The translations under genes and the position numbers were made by a program. The notes under the pieces were generated by a model that did no database searches, was not told where the DNA came from, and was given only the letters and a program-made list of their open reading frames with translations. DNA of 64,000 bases from NCBI GenBank assembly GCA_024206195.1, contig JAAGZO010001228.1, forward strand, positions 1 to 64,000. The letters run 5' to 3'. Source of the stretch: a bacterium. GTDB lineage: Archaea; Nanoarchaeota; Nanoarchaeia; Woesearchaeales; UBA10216. The first letter of the stretch is position 1. Every line of letters begins with the position of its first letter. This document shows positions 45,456-53,297 of the stretch, in pieces.

Positions 45456-45920
45456 CTAGTTCGTATGATTTCTAAAATAAGATAGCCTTTCTAAATGGTA
45501 CTGCCATCCTACAAGGGAGGCAAGTTGGTTTTGTGTAAGATCTCTTGTTCCAGTATACTCAGCAATTCCAATCACAGGGCACATCTGTCTAATATCCTTA
45601 TTAGGATTTGCAAGAAGTTTTCCTTTAAGCAAATAGAATGTTTCTAGCTGCTGTCCCATCTCTTCATGTGTGAAAACTGGAGTAGGCTCTCCCATCATTT
45701 CCTCATTTAAAACACCAATTATTGCACATGCTGTTGTTTTTTTCTCTCCTTTCAAGTCCCAATCTACAAAATAGGGTTCAACGCGCATTATCTCCAGCCT
45801 GAATTGTTCTGGATTGTTAACATTGCGCACAAATGCTGCAAAGTAATCAGTAACAGGTGCTTCATCAAGTAGAACATCAATATTACCAAGCTCCCCTCTA
45901 AGATCAATTGCCTCATCCAT
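45456..45920 (-). CDS. Hypothetical protein (154 aa)
   Basis: A soluble, acidic protein with no recognised domain (ends GWQYHLERLSYFRNHTN). A minus-strand TTAAAAAG about 26 nt from ATG 45920 indicates its own leaderless transcript. It is divergent from the uL1 operon. Confidence 0.55.
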   Translation of the reverse strand: MDEAIDLRGELGNIDVLLDEAPVTDYFAAFVRNVNNPEQFRLEIMRVEPYFVDWDLKGEKKTTACAIIGVLNEEMMGEPTPVFTHEEMGQQLETFYLLKGKLLANPNKDIRQMCPVIGIAEYTGTRDLTQNQLASLVGWQYHLERLSYFRNHTN

Positions 45921-45976
45921 AGCACCAGGGAATCACTATTGCTTTTTAAGCTTATTCGTATATTATTACCGTAACC

Positions 45977-45984
45977 TTTATAAA
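45977..45984 (+). promoter_or_regulatory. TATA box of the uL1-uL10-P1 operon
   Basis: TTTATAAA; transcription should start near 46007, leaving a ~38-nt leader that contains the hairpin at 46014-46037. Confidence 0.7.
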
Positions 45985-46013
45985 TAACCTTCTTATTCCT
46001 AGTTGCTAGAGGT

Positions 46014-46037
46014 CCCGGACTACCGATGGTAGTAGGG
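46014..46037 (+). promoter_or_regulatory. Candidate uL1-binding autoregulatory hairpin
   Basis: ACTACC (46019-46024) pairs with GGTAGT (46028-46033) around a GAT loop, and flanking CCC (46014-46016) can pair with GGG (46035-46037) across a small asymmetric loop. It occupies the whole short leader and ends 7 nt before the uL1 ATG, which lacks a free Shine-Dalgarno site. uL1 is known to repress its own operon by binding an mRNA mimic of its 23S site in archaea and bacteria; that this hairpin is the site is inference. Confidence 0.5.
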
Positions 46038-46044
46038 TAGAAAA

Positions 46045-46698
46045 ATGGAAAAAAACAAAATAATTGAAGCCTTGAAGAAGGCACGTGAAGGTTCTAGAAA
46101 AAGGAATTTTGCTCAAAGCATTGACCTAGTTTTCAACATAAAAGACGTTGACCTCAAGAAGCAGGATCAAAAGGTTGATTTCTTTGTTACTCTGAAACAC
46201 AGCAAAGGCAAGAAGGTTAAAGTTGGAGCCTTGGTTGCAGCAGAGCTTAACGAGGAAGCAAAGAAGGTCTGTGATGAGGTAATTATTCAGGACGATTTTG
46301 CAAAGTACGCAAAAGACAAGAAGCTTACAAAGAAGATTGCTGAATCCGTGGATTTCTTTATTGCTCAGGCAAATATCATGCCAGCAATTGCTACATCCTT
46401 TGGTAGAGTATTCGGTCCAAAGGGAAAGATGCCTAATCCAAAATCAGGCTGCATAGTGCCGCCAAAGACCAATCTTCAGCCACTTTATGATAAACTACAG
46501 AAAACAATAAGAGTTATAGCAAAGGAGGATATGATTATTCACTGTGTTATTGGCTCTGAGAAGCTGACTGATGAAGAGCTCGCAGACAATGTAGTAATTG
46601 TGTACGATGCTTTAATACATCACCTCCCAAGCGAGGAACAAAACATTAAATCATGTTATCTAAAGCTTACAATGGGCAAGCCAGAGAGGTTAAAATGA
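46045..46698 (+). CDS. rpl1: Ribosomal protein uL1
   Basis: The product is 217 aa, normal for archaeal L1, the mobile-stalk protein of the large subunit. Recognised by the RKRNFAQSIDLVFNIKDVD start and the highly conserved FGRVFGPKGKMPNPKSG segment. First gene of the stalk operon: its stop overlaps the uL10 start (ATGA). The leader hairpin suggests feedback control by uL1 itself. Confidence 0.96.
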   Translation: MEKNKIIEALKKAREGSRKRNFAQSIDLVFNIKDVDLKKQDQKVDFFVTLKHSKGKKVKVGALVAAELNEEAKKVCDEVIIQDDFAKYAKDKKLTKKIAESVDFFIAQANIMPAIATSFGRVFGPKGKMPNPKSGCIVPPKTNLQPLYDKLQKTIRVIAKEDMIIHCVIGSEKLTDEELADNVVIVYDALIHHLPSEEQNIKSCYLKLTMGKPERLK

Positions 46699-47951
46699 AG
46701 GTAGCCGAGAGTAAAAAACAGGTGGTTGCAGAGCTGAACAAGCTCATTAAGGACTATCCTATAGTTGGCATTGTAAACGTAGAAAACCTTCCAGCGCCTC
46801 AATTGCAGCGTATGAGAGCCCAGTTAAGAGATGGCCTTGTTTTGTTAATGACCAAGAAGAGGCTAATGAAGATTGCACTTGACGAAAGCAAGAGCGTAAA
46901 GAAAGATATAGAACAGCTTTCTGATAAATTCACAGGAATGCCAGCTTTGGTTTTCACAAAGGAAAACCCATTCAAGCTTGCATCCACACTAAAGAAGAGC
47001 AAGTCATCTGCTCCTGCAAAAGCAGGTCAGACCGCTCCAAAAGACATAATCATTCCTGCTGGACCAACACAATTCTCACCTGGTCCGATAATCAGCGAAT
47101 TATCATCAATTGGACTTAAGACAGGTGTAGAAGGTGGAAAGGTAGCAGTAAAAGAAGAATCACTTGTTACAAAAGAAGGAGAAAAGATAAATGGAAAAGT
47201 GGCTGATGTCCTTACAAAGTTGGGCGTTGAGCCAATGGAAGTTGGATTAGACCTTATTGCTATTTACGAAGACGGAGTAATCTATGGAAAGGACGTTCTT
47301 TCAGTTGATGAGGAAGAGTATCTCAACAACCTGAAGCTTGCTGCTTCAGAAGCACTGAACCTTTCAGTAGAAATTGCTTATATTTCAAAGGACAACATCG
47401 AGATGCTCCTTGGAAAGGCATTCAATTCTGCAAAGCACATTGCACTTGAAAACAACATCATCTCTGATGAGGTTGTTAAGAAGATGCTTGGCGAAGCAGA
47501 CCTTCAGATGCGTGCTTTAAAGGAATCAGCTCAGATTCCTGACGAGGCTCCAAAAGAGGAGCCAAAGCCAGAGCCGCCAAAAGAAGAGCCTAAACCTGAA
47601 CCTCCAAAAGAGGAACCAGCGCCAAAAGCTCCTGAACCAAAAAAGGAAGAACCTAAGGTAGAAGAGAAACCTAAGGAAGAACCTAAACCTGAACCTCCAA
47701 AAGAGGAGAAGAAGGAAGAGCCTAAGCCAGAAGCTCCTAAACCTGAAGAAAAGAAAGAGGAGCCAAAGAAAGAAGCTCCTAAGGAAGAACCTAAAAAGGA
47801 CGCAGCTCAGGAAGAAAAGGAAATCGATGAACAGATAGAACAGATGAAAAAAGAAAAAGATGGCGCAGGAAAAAAAGCAGATCTTAGTCCAGATACCATT
47901 AAAAATCTTACACAGAAACTTGAAAAAAAAGGAACCTTGAGAGGTGAGTAA
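46695..47951 (+). CDS. rplP0: Ribosomal stalk protein uL10 (aP0) with unusual C-terminus
   Basis: The product is about 418 aa. Start 46695 is the coupled ATG overlapping the uL1 stop, preceded by GAGAGGT; an in-frame ATG at 46653 lies inside uL1. The N-terminal RNA-binding domain (YPIVGIVNVENLPAPQLQRMR), the GPTQFSPGPIISEL insertion and the helical spine that binds P1 dimers are present. The tail is odd: ~110 residues of Pro/Glu/Lys (PKEEPKPEP repeats), ending in a helix with LTQKLEKKGTLRGE instead of the GLGALF-type factor-binding tail that archaeal stalk proteins carry. The next small gene ends in a very similar KGTLR helix. Confidence 0.93.
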   Translation: MKVAESKKQVVAELNKLIKDYPIVGIVNVENLPAPQLQRMRAQLRDGLVLLMTKKRLMKIALDESKSVKKDIEQLSDKFTGMPALVFTKENPFKLASTLKKSKSSAPAKAGQTAPKDIIIPAGPTQFSPGPIISELSSIGLKTGVEGGKVAVKEESLVTKEGEKINGKVADVLTKLGVEPMEVGLDLIAIYEDGVIYGKDVLSVDEEEYLNNLKLAASEALNLSVEIAYISKDNIEMLLGKAFNSAKHIALENNIISDEVVKKMLGEADLQMRALKESAQIPDEAPKEEPKPEPPKEEPKPEPPKEEPAPKAPEPKKEEPKVEEKPKEEPKPEPPKEEKKEEPKPEAPKPEEKKEEPKKEAPKEEPKKDAAQEEKEIDEQIEQMKKEKDGAGKKADLSPDTIKNLTQKLEKKGTLRGE

Positions 47952-48131
47952 ATGGAAGAGCAAAAAAACGAAGAAAAACAAAGCGAAGAAAAAAAGGATA
48001 TAAGGAAAGAGTTCAGCAAGGATTTTCATGAGGATATTCAAAAAGAAAAAGAGCGTAGAAAAAAGGTCGACGACAAAGGCGTCGAAGACCTAATGGATCA
48101 ATTAAAGAGGAAAGGTACTTTAAGAAATTGA
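47952..48131 (+). CDS. 59-aa charged protein sharing the uL10 C-terminal KGTLR motif
   Basis: It starts at the base after the uL10 stop codon and is followed 12 nt later by the P1 gene; GAGGTGAG before its ATG provides a ribosome site. The product has 59 residues, almost all Lys, Glu, Asp, Gln and Arg. It ends DLMDQLKRKGTLRN, close to the uL10 end NLTQKLEKKGTLRGE. I know no described protein of this kind. Sitting between uL10 and P1, it is most likely a stalk-associated factor; the shared end could be a common binding motif. Confidence 0.7.
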   Translation: MEEQKNEEKQSEEKKDIRKEFSKDFHEDIQKEKERRKKVDDKGVEDLMDQLKRKGTLRN

Positions 48132-48143
48132 GGAGGAATTAAA

Positions 48144-48449
48144 ATGGAATATATATATGCGGCACTACTATTGCACAAAGCAGGTCAGAAGGTTGATGAA
48201 GCTTCTGTTCAGAAGGTGCTTGAAGCAGCAGGAGTTAAGGCTGACTCAGCTAGAATAAAGGCTCTTGTATCTGCTCTAGACGGCGTTGATATTGAAAAAG
48301 CAATTAAGGAAGCAGCCGTTGTTCAAGCAGCACCAGCTGCAGCAGCATCAGGCGATGCACCTGCAGAGAAGAAAGAAGATAAAAAGCCTAAAGAAGACAA
48401 GAAGTCTGAAGAACAGGCAGCTGCTGGATTAGGCGCACTTTTCGGCTAA
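48144..48449 (+). CDS. rpl12: Ribosomal stalk protein P1 (aP1, L12)
   Basis: The product is 101 aa: N-terminal dimerisation domain (YIYAALLLHKAGQKVDEASVQ), Ala-rich hinge, charged region and the canonical factor-binding end AAAGLGALFG. GAGGAGG (48130-48136) gives a strong ribosome site, as expected for a protein needed in several copies per ribosome. Followed by a T-rich terminator. Confidence 0.95.
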   Translation: MEYIYAALLLHKAGQKVDEASVQKVLEAAGVKADSARIKALVSALDGVDIEKAIKEAAVVQAAPAAAASGDAPAEKKEDKKPKEDKKSEEQAAAGLGALFG

Positions 48450-48474
48450 ATTTTTTTTATTTTATTAATTTTTG
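48450..48474 (+). terminator. T-rich terminator of the stalk operon
   Basis: Runs of 8, 4 and 5 T follow the P1 stop codon. Confidence 0.5.
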
Positions 48475-48501
48475 ATTACTCCTGCAGCGGACGTGAATTG
48501 T

Positions 48502-49401
48502 ATGACACCAGATTTGAAAGAATTATCAAAAAAACTTTCAGAATATAAGAAGGAAATAAATCAGTTACGGGAAGAACTGAACCAGGTTGACGAGCAAAAA
48601 GAATCCTGGTTTGGAAAGAAAGAACAGTATTCCAAGCAGATTTCTGATGTTATAGGTAAGGTTAGGTCTCACAAACAACAGAGAGACAAGCTTACTGCAC
48701 AGGTAAGAAAAGGTAAAGAGCAGAGAAAAAAGCTCAATGATTCAGTAAAAACAGGCATTTCTAAGTTAACAACTGCAAAAAATGAAAAAGAAAAACGCAT
48801 GGGTAAGCTTAAGCTGAAGAAGAGTCCTGGAGCAATAAAGCAGGACATGGAAGCTTTAGAGACGAAGATCGAAACCGAGGTCCTTTCATTTGAAGCAGAG
48901 AAAAAGATTATGAAGAAGATCAGAGATCTAAGAAAGGCTCTGGAAGAATCAAGAAAGATCGGCGATGTATTTGAAAAGGTCGGTGAGACATCAAAATCAG
49001 TATCCAATCTTCGCGGTGAAGCACAGACTGTTCACAAGAGTATACAAGAGATGGCTTCAGAAAGCCAGAAGAGCCATGAAGAAATGATCACGCTTTCAAA
49101 GGAAATAGATGGAATGAAGGAAAAGCAGAACGAAGCATATTCAAAATTCTTTGAACTGAAGAAAAAGTTTTCTGAAACAAACAATAAGCTGCAGGAAAAG
49201 CTTATTGAGATGAATAAGATAAGGGAAGAGCTTGACAAGAACATAAACGCAAAGAAGAAGGAAAAGAAGCAGAAGGAAGATCAGCTCTACGAAGAAAGGG
49301 AAAAGGCAGTCGATGATAAAATAAAGCGCGGCAAGAAGCTCACAACCCAGGACCTTTTGGTCTTCCAAAGACAAGCCAAAGACGAAGCTAAGGAAGAATA
49401 A
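48502..49401 (+). CDS. Archaeal coiled-coil protein (COG1340-like)
   Basis: The product is about 299 aa, nearly all heptad-repeat coiled coil (ELSKKLSEYKKEINQLREEL onward), with a short non-helical break (KLKKSPGAIKQDMEALE) and a basic C-terminal end (KIKRGKKLTTQDLLVFQRQ). This layout matches the uncharacterised archaeal coiled-coil family COG1340, often found near ribosomal genes. ATG 48502 is preferred over an in-frame start at 48472, which lies in the terminator region. Function unknown. Confidence 0.72.
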   Translation: MTPDLKELSKKLSEYKKEINQLREELNQVDEQKESWFGKKEQYSKQISDVIGKVRSHKQQRDKLTAQVRKGKEQRKKLNDSVKTGISKLTTAKNEKEKRMGKLKLKKSPGAIKQDMEALETKIETEVLSFEAEKKIMKKIRDLRKALEESRKIGDVFEKVGETSKSVSNLRGEAQTVHKSIQEMASESQKSHEEMITLSKEIDGMKEKQNEAYSKFFELKKKFSETNNKLQEKLIEMNKIREELDKNINAKKKEKKQKEDQLYEEREKAVDDKIKRGKKLTTQDLLVFQRQAKDEAKEE

Positions 49402-49429
49402 TTATTTCTTAAACAATGCATATCTTTAA

Positions 49430-50494
49430 CTACCAATCAGAATATTCAAGGGTTGGTGTGTGTCTATCGTCAGGAATTAACTGTTGTATATCTGATCCAT
49501 CTGTATTAGATAGCATCAATCGATGATATGCTCCGATTGGGACTCCATCAGATAATATAAATTCCAGTGAAACGTACAGGATTTTGCTCCCATCTGCGGA
49601 GTAGACTGGAAGGCCTATCATATGCTTTGCATTTGTTAGTTTTCTAATGTTCCCGTCTAAATCAACTGTGTGTGCATTCCAGGGAATAATCTCTTGGAAA
49701 TTATTCTGAAGAATCTCTAATTTCACTATATCTGTCCATGGTCTTGATCCTTCAAACCTATTGAAGGCAATGGATTTGCTGTCAGGACTCCAGCTTGGAT
49801 CATGGTCTGACTGCCATCCATAGGTTGTCGTAAGTCTTTTGATATTGCTTCCGTCTGAGTCCATGATATATATTTCTTCTCTTGCGTTTTTCTTAGTGTT
49901 TCTGGTTGATTTAAAGGCAATCATTGTTCCATCCGGACTCCATTCAGGATCACTGTCTTCATATTTTACATTTGTTAATTGTTTTAATCCTGTACCGTCA
50001 GCATTAATCACAAGGATATTTGATTCATCAGTTGGATTACCTTTTGAATCACCAAAAGAAGTAAAAACAAGTTTCTTCCCATCAGGGGACCAGTCAGCGT
50101 GCGCATCAACAACATTATTATCAGTAAGTTGTGTCACTCTTTTTGTTGCCAAGTCCATTACAAATATCTCCCATGAAGTCATTTCTGTCCAGGTAGTATC
50201 TCCAAATCCTGATGCTTTCCCTTTGTTGAATGCCAGCTTAGTTCCGTCCCGCGATAGTGCCGGATTGTCTTCCTTAAGATTGTTGTTTGTTAATCTTGTG
50301 ATTTTTCCTGATTTATCCATTAAGTATAATTCTCCTGTTTCAGAATCTGCATTTGATGTGAATACTATCTGCTGATTGGACTGTGATTTCCATAAAAGTA
50401 ATGGGTCTTCTTTTACTTCAGGTTTATCTGATCCACATCCTGATATTACTAGTATTTGAAAAATGATTATCAATAATATCATAAATTGTTTCAT
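49430..50494 (-). CDS. TolB-like beta-propeller lipoprotein
   Basis: The product is 354 aa. The signal peptide ends in a lipobox (ILVISGCGS), so the mature protein would be lipid-anchored on the outer face of the membrane. The rest is a six-bladed WD40/TolB-type propeller with repeated DADWSPDGKKLVFTS, DPEWSPDGTMIAFKS, DPSWSPDSKSIAFNR and EIFVMD units. Such propellers bind peptides or act as scaffolds. The bacterial look of both lipobox and propeller suggests gene transfer. AGGTG before the ATG and ATATAAA about 29 nt upstream mark the promoter. Confidence 0.85.
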   Translation of the reverse strand: MKQFMILLIIIFQILVISGCGSDKPEVKEDPLLLWKSQSNQQIVFTSNADSETGELYLMDKSGKITRLTNNNLKEDNPALSRDGTKLAFNKGKASGFGDTTWTEMTSWEIFVMDLATKRVTQLTDNNVVDAHADWSPDGKKLVFTSFGDSKGNPTDESNILVINADGTGLKQLTNVKYEDSDPEWSPDGTMIAFKSTRNTKKNAREEIYIMDSDGSNIKRLTTTYGWQSDHDPSWSPDSKSIAFNRFEGSRPWTDIVKLEILQNNFQEIIPWNAHTVDLDGNIRKLTNAKHMIGLPVYSADGSKILYVSLEFILSDGVPIGAYHRLMLSNTDGSDIQQLIPDDRHTPTLEYSDW

Positions 50495-50593
50495 AATAAC
50501 ACCTAGATCCGAATGGGTTTATATTTCTTCCCCATAAATTGGGTCCTTTTACTACGCTTAATAGTTGTTTGAAAAAGTGCGCCTATAGAATGT

Positions 50594-50601
50594 TTTATAT
50601 A
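50594..50601 (+). promoter_or_regulatory. TATA box of the YdeI-like gene
   Basis: TTTATATA centred 26-27 nt before ATG 50624, giving a leaderless mRNA. Confidence 0.65.
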
Positions 50602-50623
50602 TACAATAACATCTTAAGAAAAT

Positions 50624-51187
50624 ATGGATTTAGGTAAAACACTTTATGTAACTGATAGAAAAAAATGGCGTTCATGGCTCGTTAAAAACCACAATAAAGA
50701 AAAAGAGATCTGGCTTATTTATTATAAAAAATCATCTGGCAAAAAAAGAATTCCATATAATGATGCAGTTGAAGAGGCACTCTGTTATGGTTGGATAGAT
50801 AGCACTGTGAAAGGTATAGATGAAGAAATGTTTGCTCAGAGATTTACTCCAAGAAAACCAAATAGTGTGCTCTCACAAATGAACAAGGAAAGGATTCGTA
50901 GACTAATTAAACAAAAGAAAATGACAGATAAAGGTCTTACTGCTGTTAATCATGTTTTTGATAATTCATCAAGGAATTTAAAATGTATGATTAAAACAGA
51001 TATTCTCAAATTATTAAAAGAAGACCAAAAAACGTGGGAAAACTTCCAGAAATTTCCTGAATCATACAAACGTATTCGTATTGAATGGATAGAAGGAGCC
51101 AGAACTCGCCCCGAATTTTTCAATAAAAGATTAAAATATTTTCTTAAGATGACTGCAAAGAATAAAAAATATGGTATGGTGCAGTAA
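50624..51187 (+). CDS. YdeI/OmpD-associated family protein
   Basis: The product is 187 aa. Family features: RKKWRSWLVKNHNKEKEIWLIYYKKSSGK, IPYNDAVEEALCYGWIDSTVKG, FTPRKPNSVLSQMNKERI and a basic C-terminal part. YdeI-like proteins are widespread in bacteria, with a suggested role in resistance to peptides or stress; the biochemistry is unknown. It has its own promoter and stands alone between a lipoprotein gene and the eL8 operon. Patchy occurrence suggests transfer from bacteria. Confidence 0.85.
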   Translation: MDLGKTLYVTDRKKWRSWLVKNHNKEKEIWLIYYKKSSGKKRIPYNDAVEEALCYGWIDSTVKGIDEEMFAQRFTPRKPNSVLSQMNKERIRRLIKQKKMTDKGLTAVNHVFDNSSRNLKCMIKTDILKLLKEDQKTWENFQKFPESYKRIRIEWIEGARTRPEFFNKRLKYFLKMTAKNKKYGMVQ

Positions 51188-51249
51188 TAGCTCAATGACA
51201 GCAGCCCTATCTGAACATATACAGGATGAACAACACATTTACCATAAGC

Positions 51250-51257
51250 TTTATAAA
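51250..51257 (+). promoter_or_regulatory. TATA box of the eL8-uS7 operon
   Basis: TTTATAAA; transcription should start near 51281, giving a ~74-nt structured leader. Confidence 0.7.
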
Positions 51258-51280
51258 CCACCCCTTTTTTCTAAGTTCTA

Positions 51281-51329
51281 CCAGTGATTAATGACGGCTG
51301 TATTGCCTGAATGAGGTTTTAATTCTGGT
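51281..51329 (+). promoter_or_regulatory. Candidate eL8 (L7Ae)-binding kink-turn in its own leader
   Basis: GTGATTA (51284-51290, box C-like) and CTGA (51307-51310, box D-like) lie on the two sides of a GGC/GCC hairpin (51296-51298, 51305-51307), with UGA on each strand able to form tandem sheared G-A pairs. ACCAG (51280-51284) can pair with CTGGT (51325-51329) to close the element. L7Ae binds exactly such kink-turns in C/D RNAs and rRNA, and autoregulation through leader kink-turns is known in archaea. The GGAGG site for eL8 lies 15 nt after the element. Confidence 0.5.
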
Positions 51330-51354
51330 ATGATAGTTACGAGGAGGTTGTAAA

Positions 51355-51702
51355 ATGGCAGATAAGGATATTACTGAAAAGGTACTTGAGGCTGTTGAAG
51401 TAGCAAAAGCCACAGGAAAAATAAAGAAAGGAACAAACGAAGTTACAAAAGCAGTTGAAAGAGGAACAGCTAAGCTAGTTGTTGTTGCTAAGGACGTTAG
51501 TCCGCCTGAGATTGTTATGCATCTACCTTTGCTTTCAAAGGAAAAGGGCATTCCATGTGCACAGGTTTCAACTAAGGAAGAGCTTGGAGCAGCAGCAGGA
51601 ATCGGCATATCAACTGTAAGCGTAGCAATCGTTGTTGAAGGAGACTCAAAAGCACTAATTAAGGAGCTAGCTAAAGAGCTACTACCAGCAGCTACTGAGT
51701 AA
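51355..51702 (+). CDS. rpl7ae: Ribosomal protein eL8 (L7Ae)
   Basis: The product is 115 aa. It binds kink-turns in 23S rRNA, box C/D and H/ACA guide RNAs and RNase P. Signature residues: [39 protein letters not shown], and [27 protein letters not shown] lies 7 nt before the ATG. First gene of a tightly packed translation operon running to uS7 at 56095. Confidence 0.97.
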   Translation: MADKDITEKVLEAVEVAKATGKIKKGTNEVTKAVERGTAKLVVVAKDVSPPEIVMHLPLLSKEKGIPCAQVSTKEELGAAAGIGISTVSVAIVVEGDSKALIKELAKELLPAATE

Positions 51703-51704
51703 AA

Positions 51705-51977
51705 ATGGCAGATCAAAGGAGACCACAAAAACCCCAGCAGGACGTAAAGAAAGCTGGCGTTATTTTTTCAAGAGCAACGCCTGCAAGAGTCGAAGAGGTT
51801 ATGGGGAGAACAGGCACTCGAGGAGAGGCTATTCAGGTTAGGTGTAAGGTTCTCGATGGAAGAGACGCTAACAAGGTTCTAAGAAGAAATGTCAAAGGAC
51901 CTGTAAAAGTTGGCGACACTTTAATGCTTAGAGAGACAGAAATCGAAGCAAGAACTCTTGCACAAAGAAGGAGATAA
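51705..51977 (+). CDS. rps28e: Ribosomal protein eS28
   Basis: The product is 90 aa: the ~65-residue eS28 core (VEEVMGRTGTRGEAIQVRCK, LRRNVKGPVKVGDTLMLRET, EAR at the end) preceded by ~20 additional Lys/Gln-rich residues. It starts 2 nt after eL8, the usual archaeal order eL8-eS28-eL24-ndk. Confidence 0.96.
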   Translation: MADQRRPQKPQQDVKKAGVIFSRATPARVEEVMGRTGTRGEAIQVRCKVLDGRDANKVLRRNVKGPVKVGDTLMLRETEIEARTLAQRRR

Positions 51978-51979
51978 AA

Positions 51980-52165
51980 ATGAAATGCAGTTTTTGCGGA
52001 AAAAATTTCGATAAAGGAACAGGAATCATGTATGTAAAGAAGACTGGCAAGATTTTTTATTTTTGCTCTTCAAAATGCGAAAAAATTCAGATCATTAGAG
52101 GGAAAAAGCCAAGAACTACTCTCTGGACTCAGGAGTTTATCAAGGCAAAAGGTGATAAAAAATGA
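51980..52165 (+). CDS. rpl24e: Ribosomal protein eL24
   Basis: The product is 61 aa: a zinc-ribbon protein with CSFCGKNFDKGTGIMYVKK and FCSSKCEK supplying four Cys. It follows eS28 by 2 nt and overlaps ndk by 4 nt. Confidence 0.96.
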   Translation: MKCSFCGKNFDKGTGIMYVKKTGKIFYFCSSKCEKIQIIRGKKPRTTLWTQEFIKAKGDKK

Positions 52166-52653
52166 TTGAAAAAACACTAGTTTTGGTAAAACCAGATGGC
52201 GTGCAGCGTAATCTTGTTGGAAAAATCATTTCACGCTTTGAAGACGCAGGCTTAAAGATTGCAGCTCTGAAGATGGTGTGGATTGACAAGAATTTTGCCA
52301 AGAAGCACTACACAGAAGACATATCAAAGAGACTAGGAGAACACATCAGGCAGTATAATGTTGACTTTCTTTCAGAGGGGCCAGTTGTAGCTATTGTTCT
52401 TGAAGGCATTCATGCAATAGAGAACGTAAGAAAGATAGTTGGTTCAACAGAGCCAAAGACTGCTCCTCCAGGAACAATCAGAGGAGACTTTTGTCACTCA
52501 AGCTATTCATTCGCTGACAAAAAGAAACGCGTTGTTAGAAACGTTATTCACGCATCATCCAGCAAGGAAGATGCTGAAAGCGAGATGAATCTTTGGTTCT
52601 CTGACAAGGAAGTTCATGACTACAAGAAGAAGGATTGGGAGTTAATGCATTAA
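52162..52653 (+). CDS. ndk: Nucleoside diphosphate kinase
   Basis: The product is 163 aa. It transfers the gamma phosphate between nucleotides through a phosphohistidine, here His130 in NVIHASSS. Other conserved parts: TLVLVKPDGVQRNLVGKII and GTIRGDF. Slightly longer than the ~150-residue norm because of a C-terminal helix. Overlaps eL24 by 4 nt. Confidence 0.96.
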   Translation: MIEKTLVLVKPDGVQRNLVGKIISRFEDAGLKIAALKMVWIDKNFAKKHYTEDISKRLGEHIRQYNVDFLSEGPVVAIVLEGIHAIENVRKIVGSTEPKTAPPGTIRGDFCHSSYSFADKKKRVVRNVIHASSSKEDAESEMNLWFSDKEVHDYKKKDWELMH

Positions 52654-52654
52654 A

Positions 52655-53296
52655 ATGATTACTGTTCTTATTGGAGCGCCGGGTGTTGGGAAAGGAACAC
52701 TTGCAACAATACTTGCAAAGAAGACAAGCTTTCCACACATTGCTACAGGTGACTTGCTAAGAGAGGCGGTTGCAAATAAAACAGAGCTCGGCGTAAAAGC
52801 AAGCGAATATATGGACCAGGGCAAACTGGTTCCTAACGAGATTGTAACACAGATACTCCTTGAAAGAACAGCTAATGATGACTGCAAGAACGGATTTCTT
52901 CTTGATGGATATCCAAGAAATGTTGCACAGGCAGAGACAATCTCAAATTCATTCAAGGTTGACAAGGTTTTGAACTTTGTTGCAGACAAGGAAAACATAA
53001 TTCAGCGCCTCTCAGGTAGGGTTACCTGCAGGAAATGTGCTGCAGTTTACCACCTGCAGAATTCTCCGCCAAAACAGGATGATATTTGCGATAAATGCGG
53101 TGGAGAACTATACCAAAGAGAAGACCAGATGCCTTCAACAGTTAAGACAAGGCTTGAGGTCTATGAACAAGAGACAGCTCCGCTTATAGATTTTTACACC
53201 CAGCAGGGTATACTAATTAATATTGATGCTAACTTTGGCATGGATGAAATAGAAAAGATAACAGAACAGTGCGAGAAAGCGCTGGAGGTATTATAA
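52655..53296 (+). CDS. adk: Adenylate kinase, bacterial-type with zinc LID
   Basis: The product is 213 aa. It converts AMP + ATP to two ADP. P-loop GAPGVGKGT (7-15), NMP-binding region HIATGDLLRE, GFLLDGYPRN, and a LID with a CRKC...CDKCG zinc site. This is the long bacterial form rather than the short archaeal AdkA (~190 aa without this LID). It sits between ndk and EF-2 with one-base gaps, where archaea often have infB. Confidence 0.95.
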   Translation: MITVLIGAPGVGKGTLATILAKKTSFPHIATGDLLREAVANKTELGVKASEYMDQGKLVPNEIVTQILLERTANDDCKNGFLLDGYPRNVAQAETISNSFKVDKVLNFVADKENIIQRLSGRVTCRKCAAVYHLQNSPPKQDDICDKCGGELYQREDQMPSTVKTRLEVYEQETAPLIDFYTQQGILINIDANFGMDEIEKITEQCEKALEVL

Positions 53297-53297
53297 A

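Noticed and set aside
47526..48041. Antisense Phe-rich frame of 171 codons
   Set aside because: It is the complement of the Lys/Glu/Pro-rich uL10 tail and the 59-aa gene; composition is an artefact of GAA/AAA codons.
51705..51760. Possible internal start of eS28 removing the Lys/Gln-rich extension
   Set aside because: No ribosome site stands before the internal Met (in EEVMGR), whereas ATG 51705 is two bases after the eL8 stop as expected for coupling.
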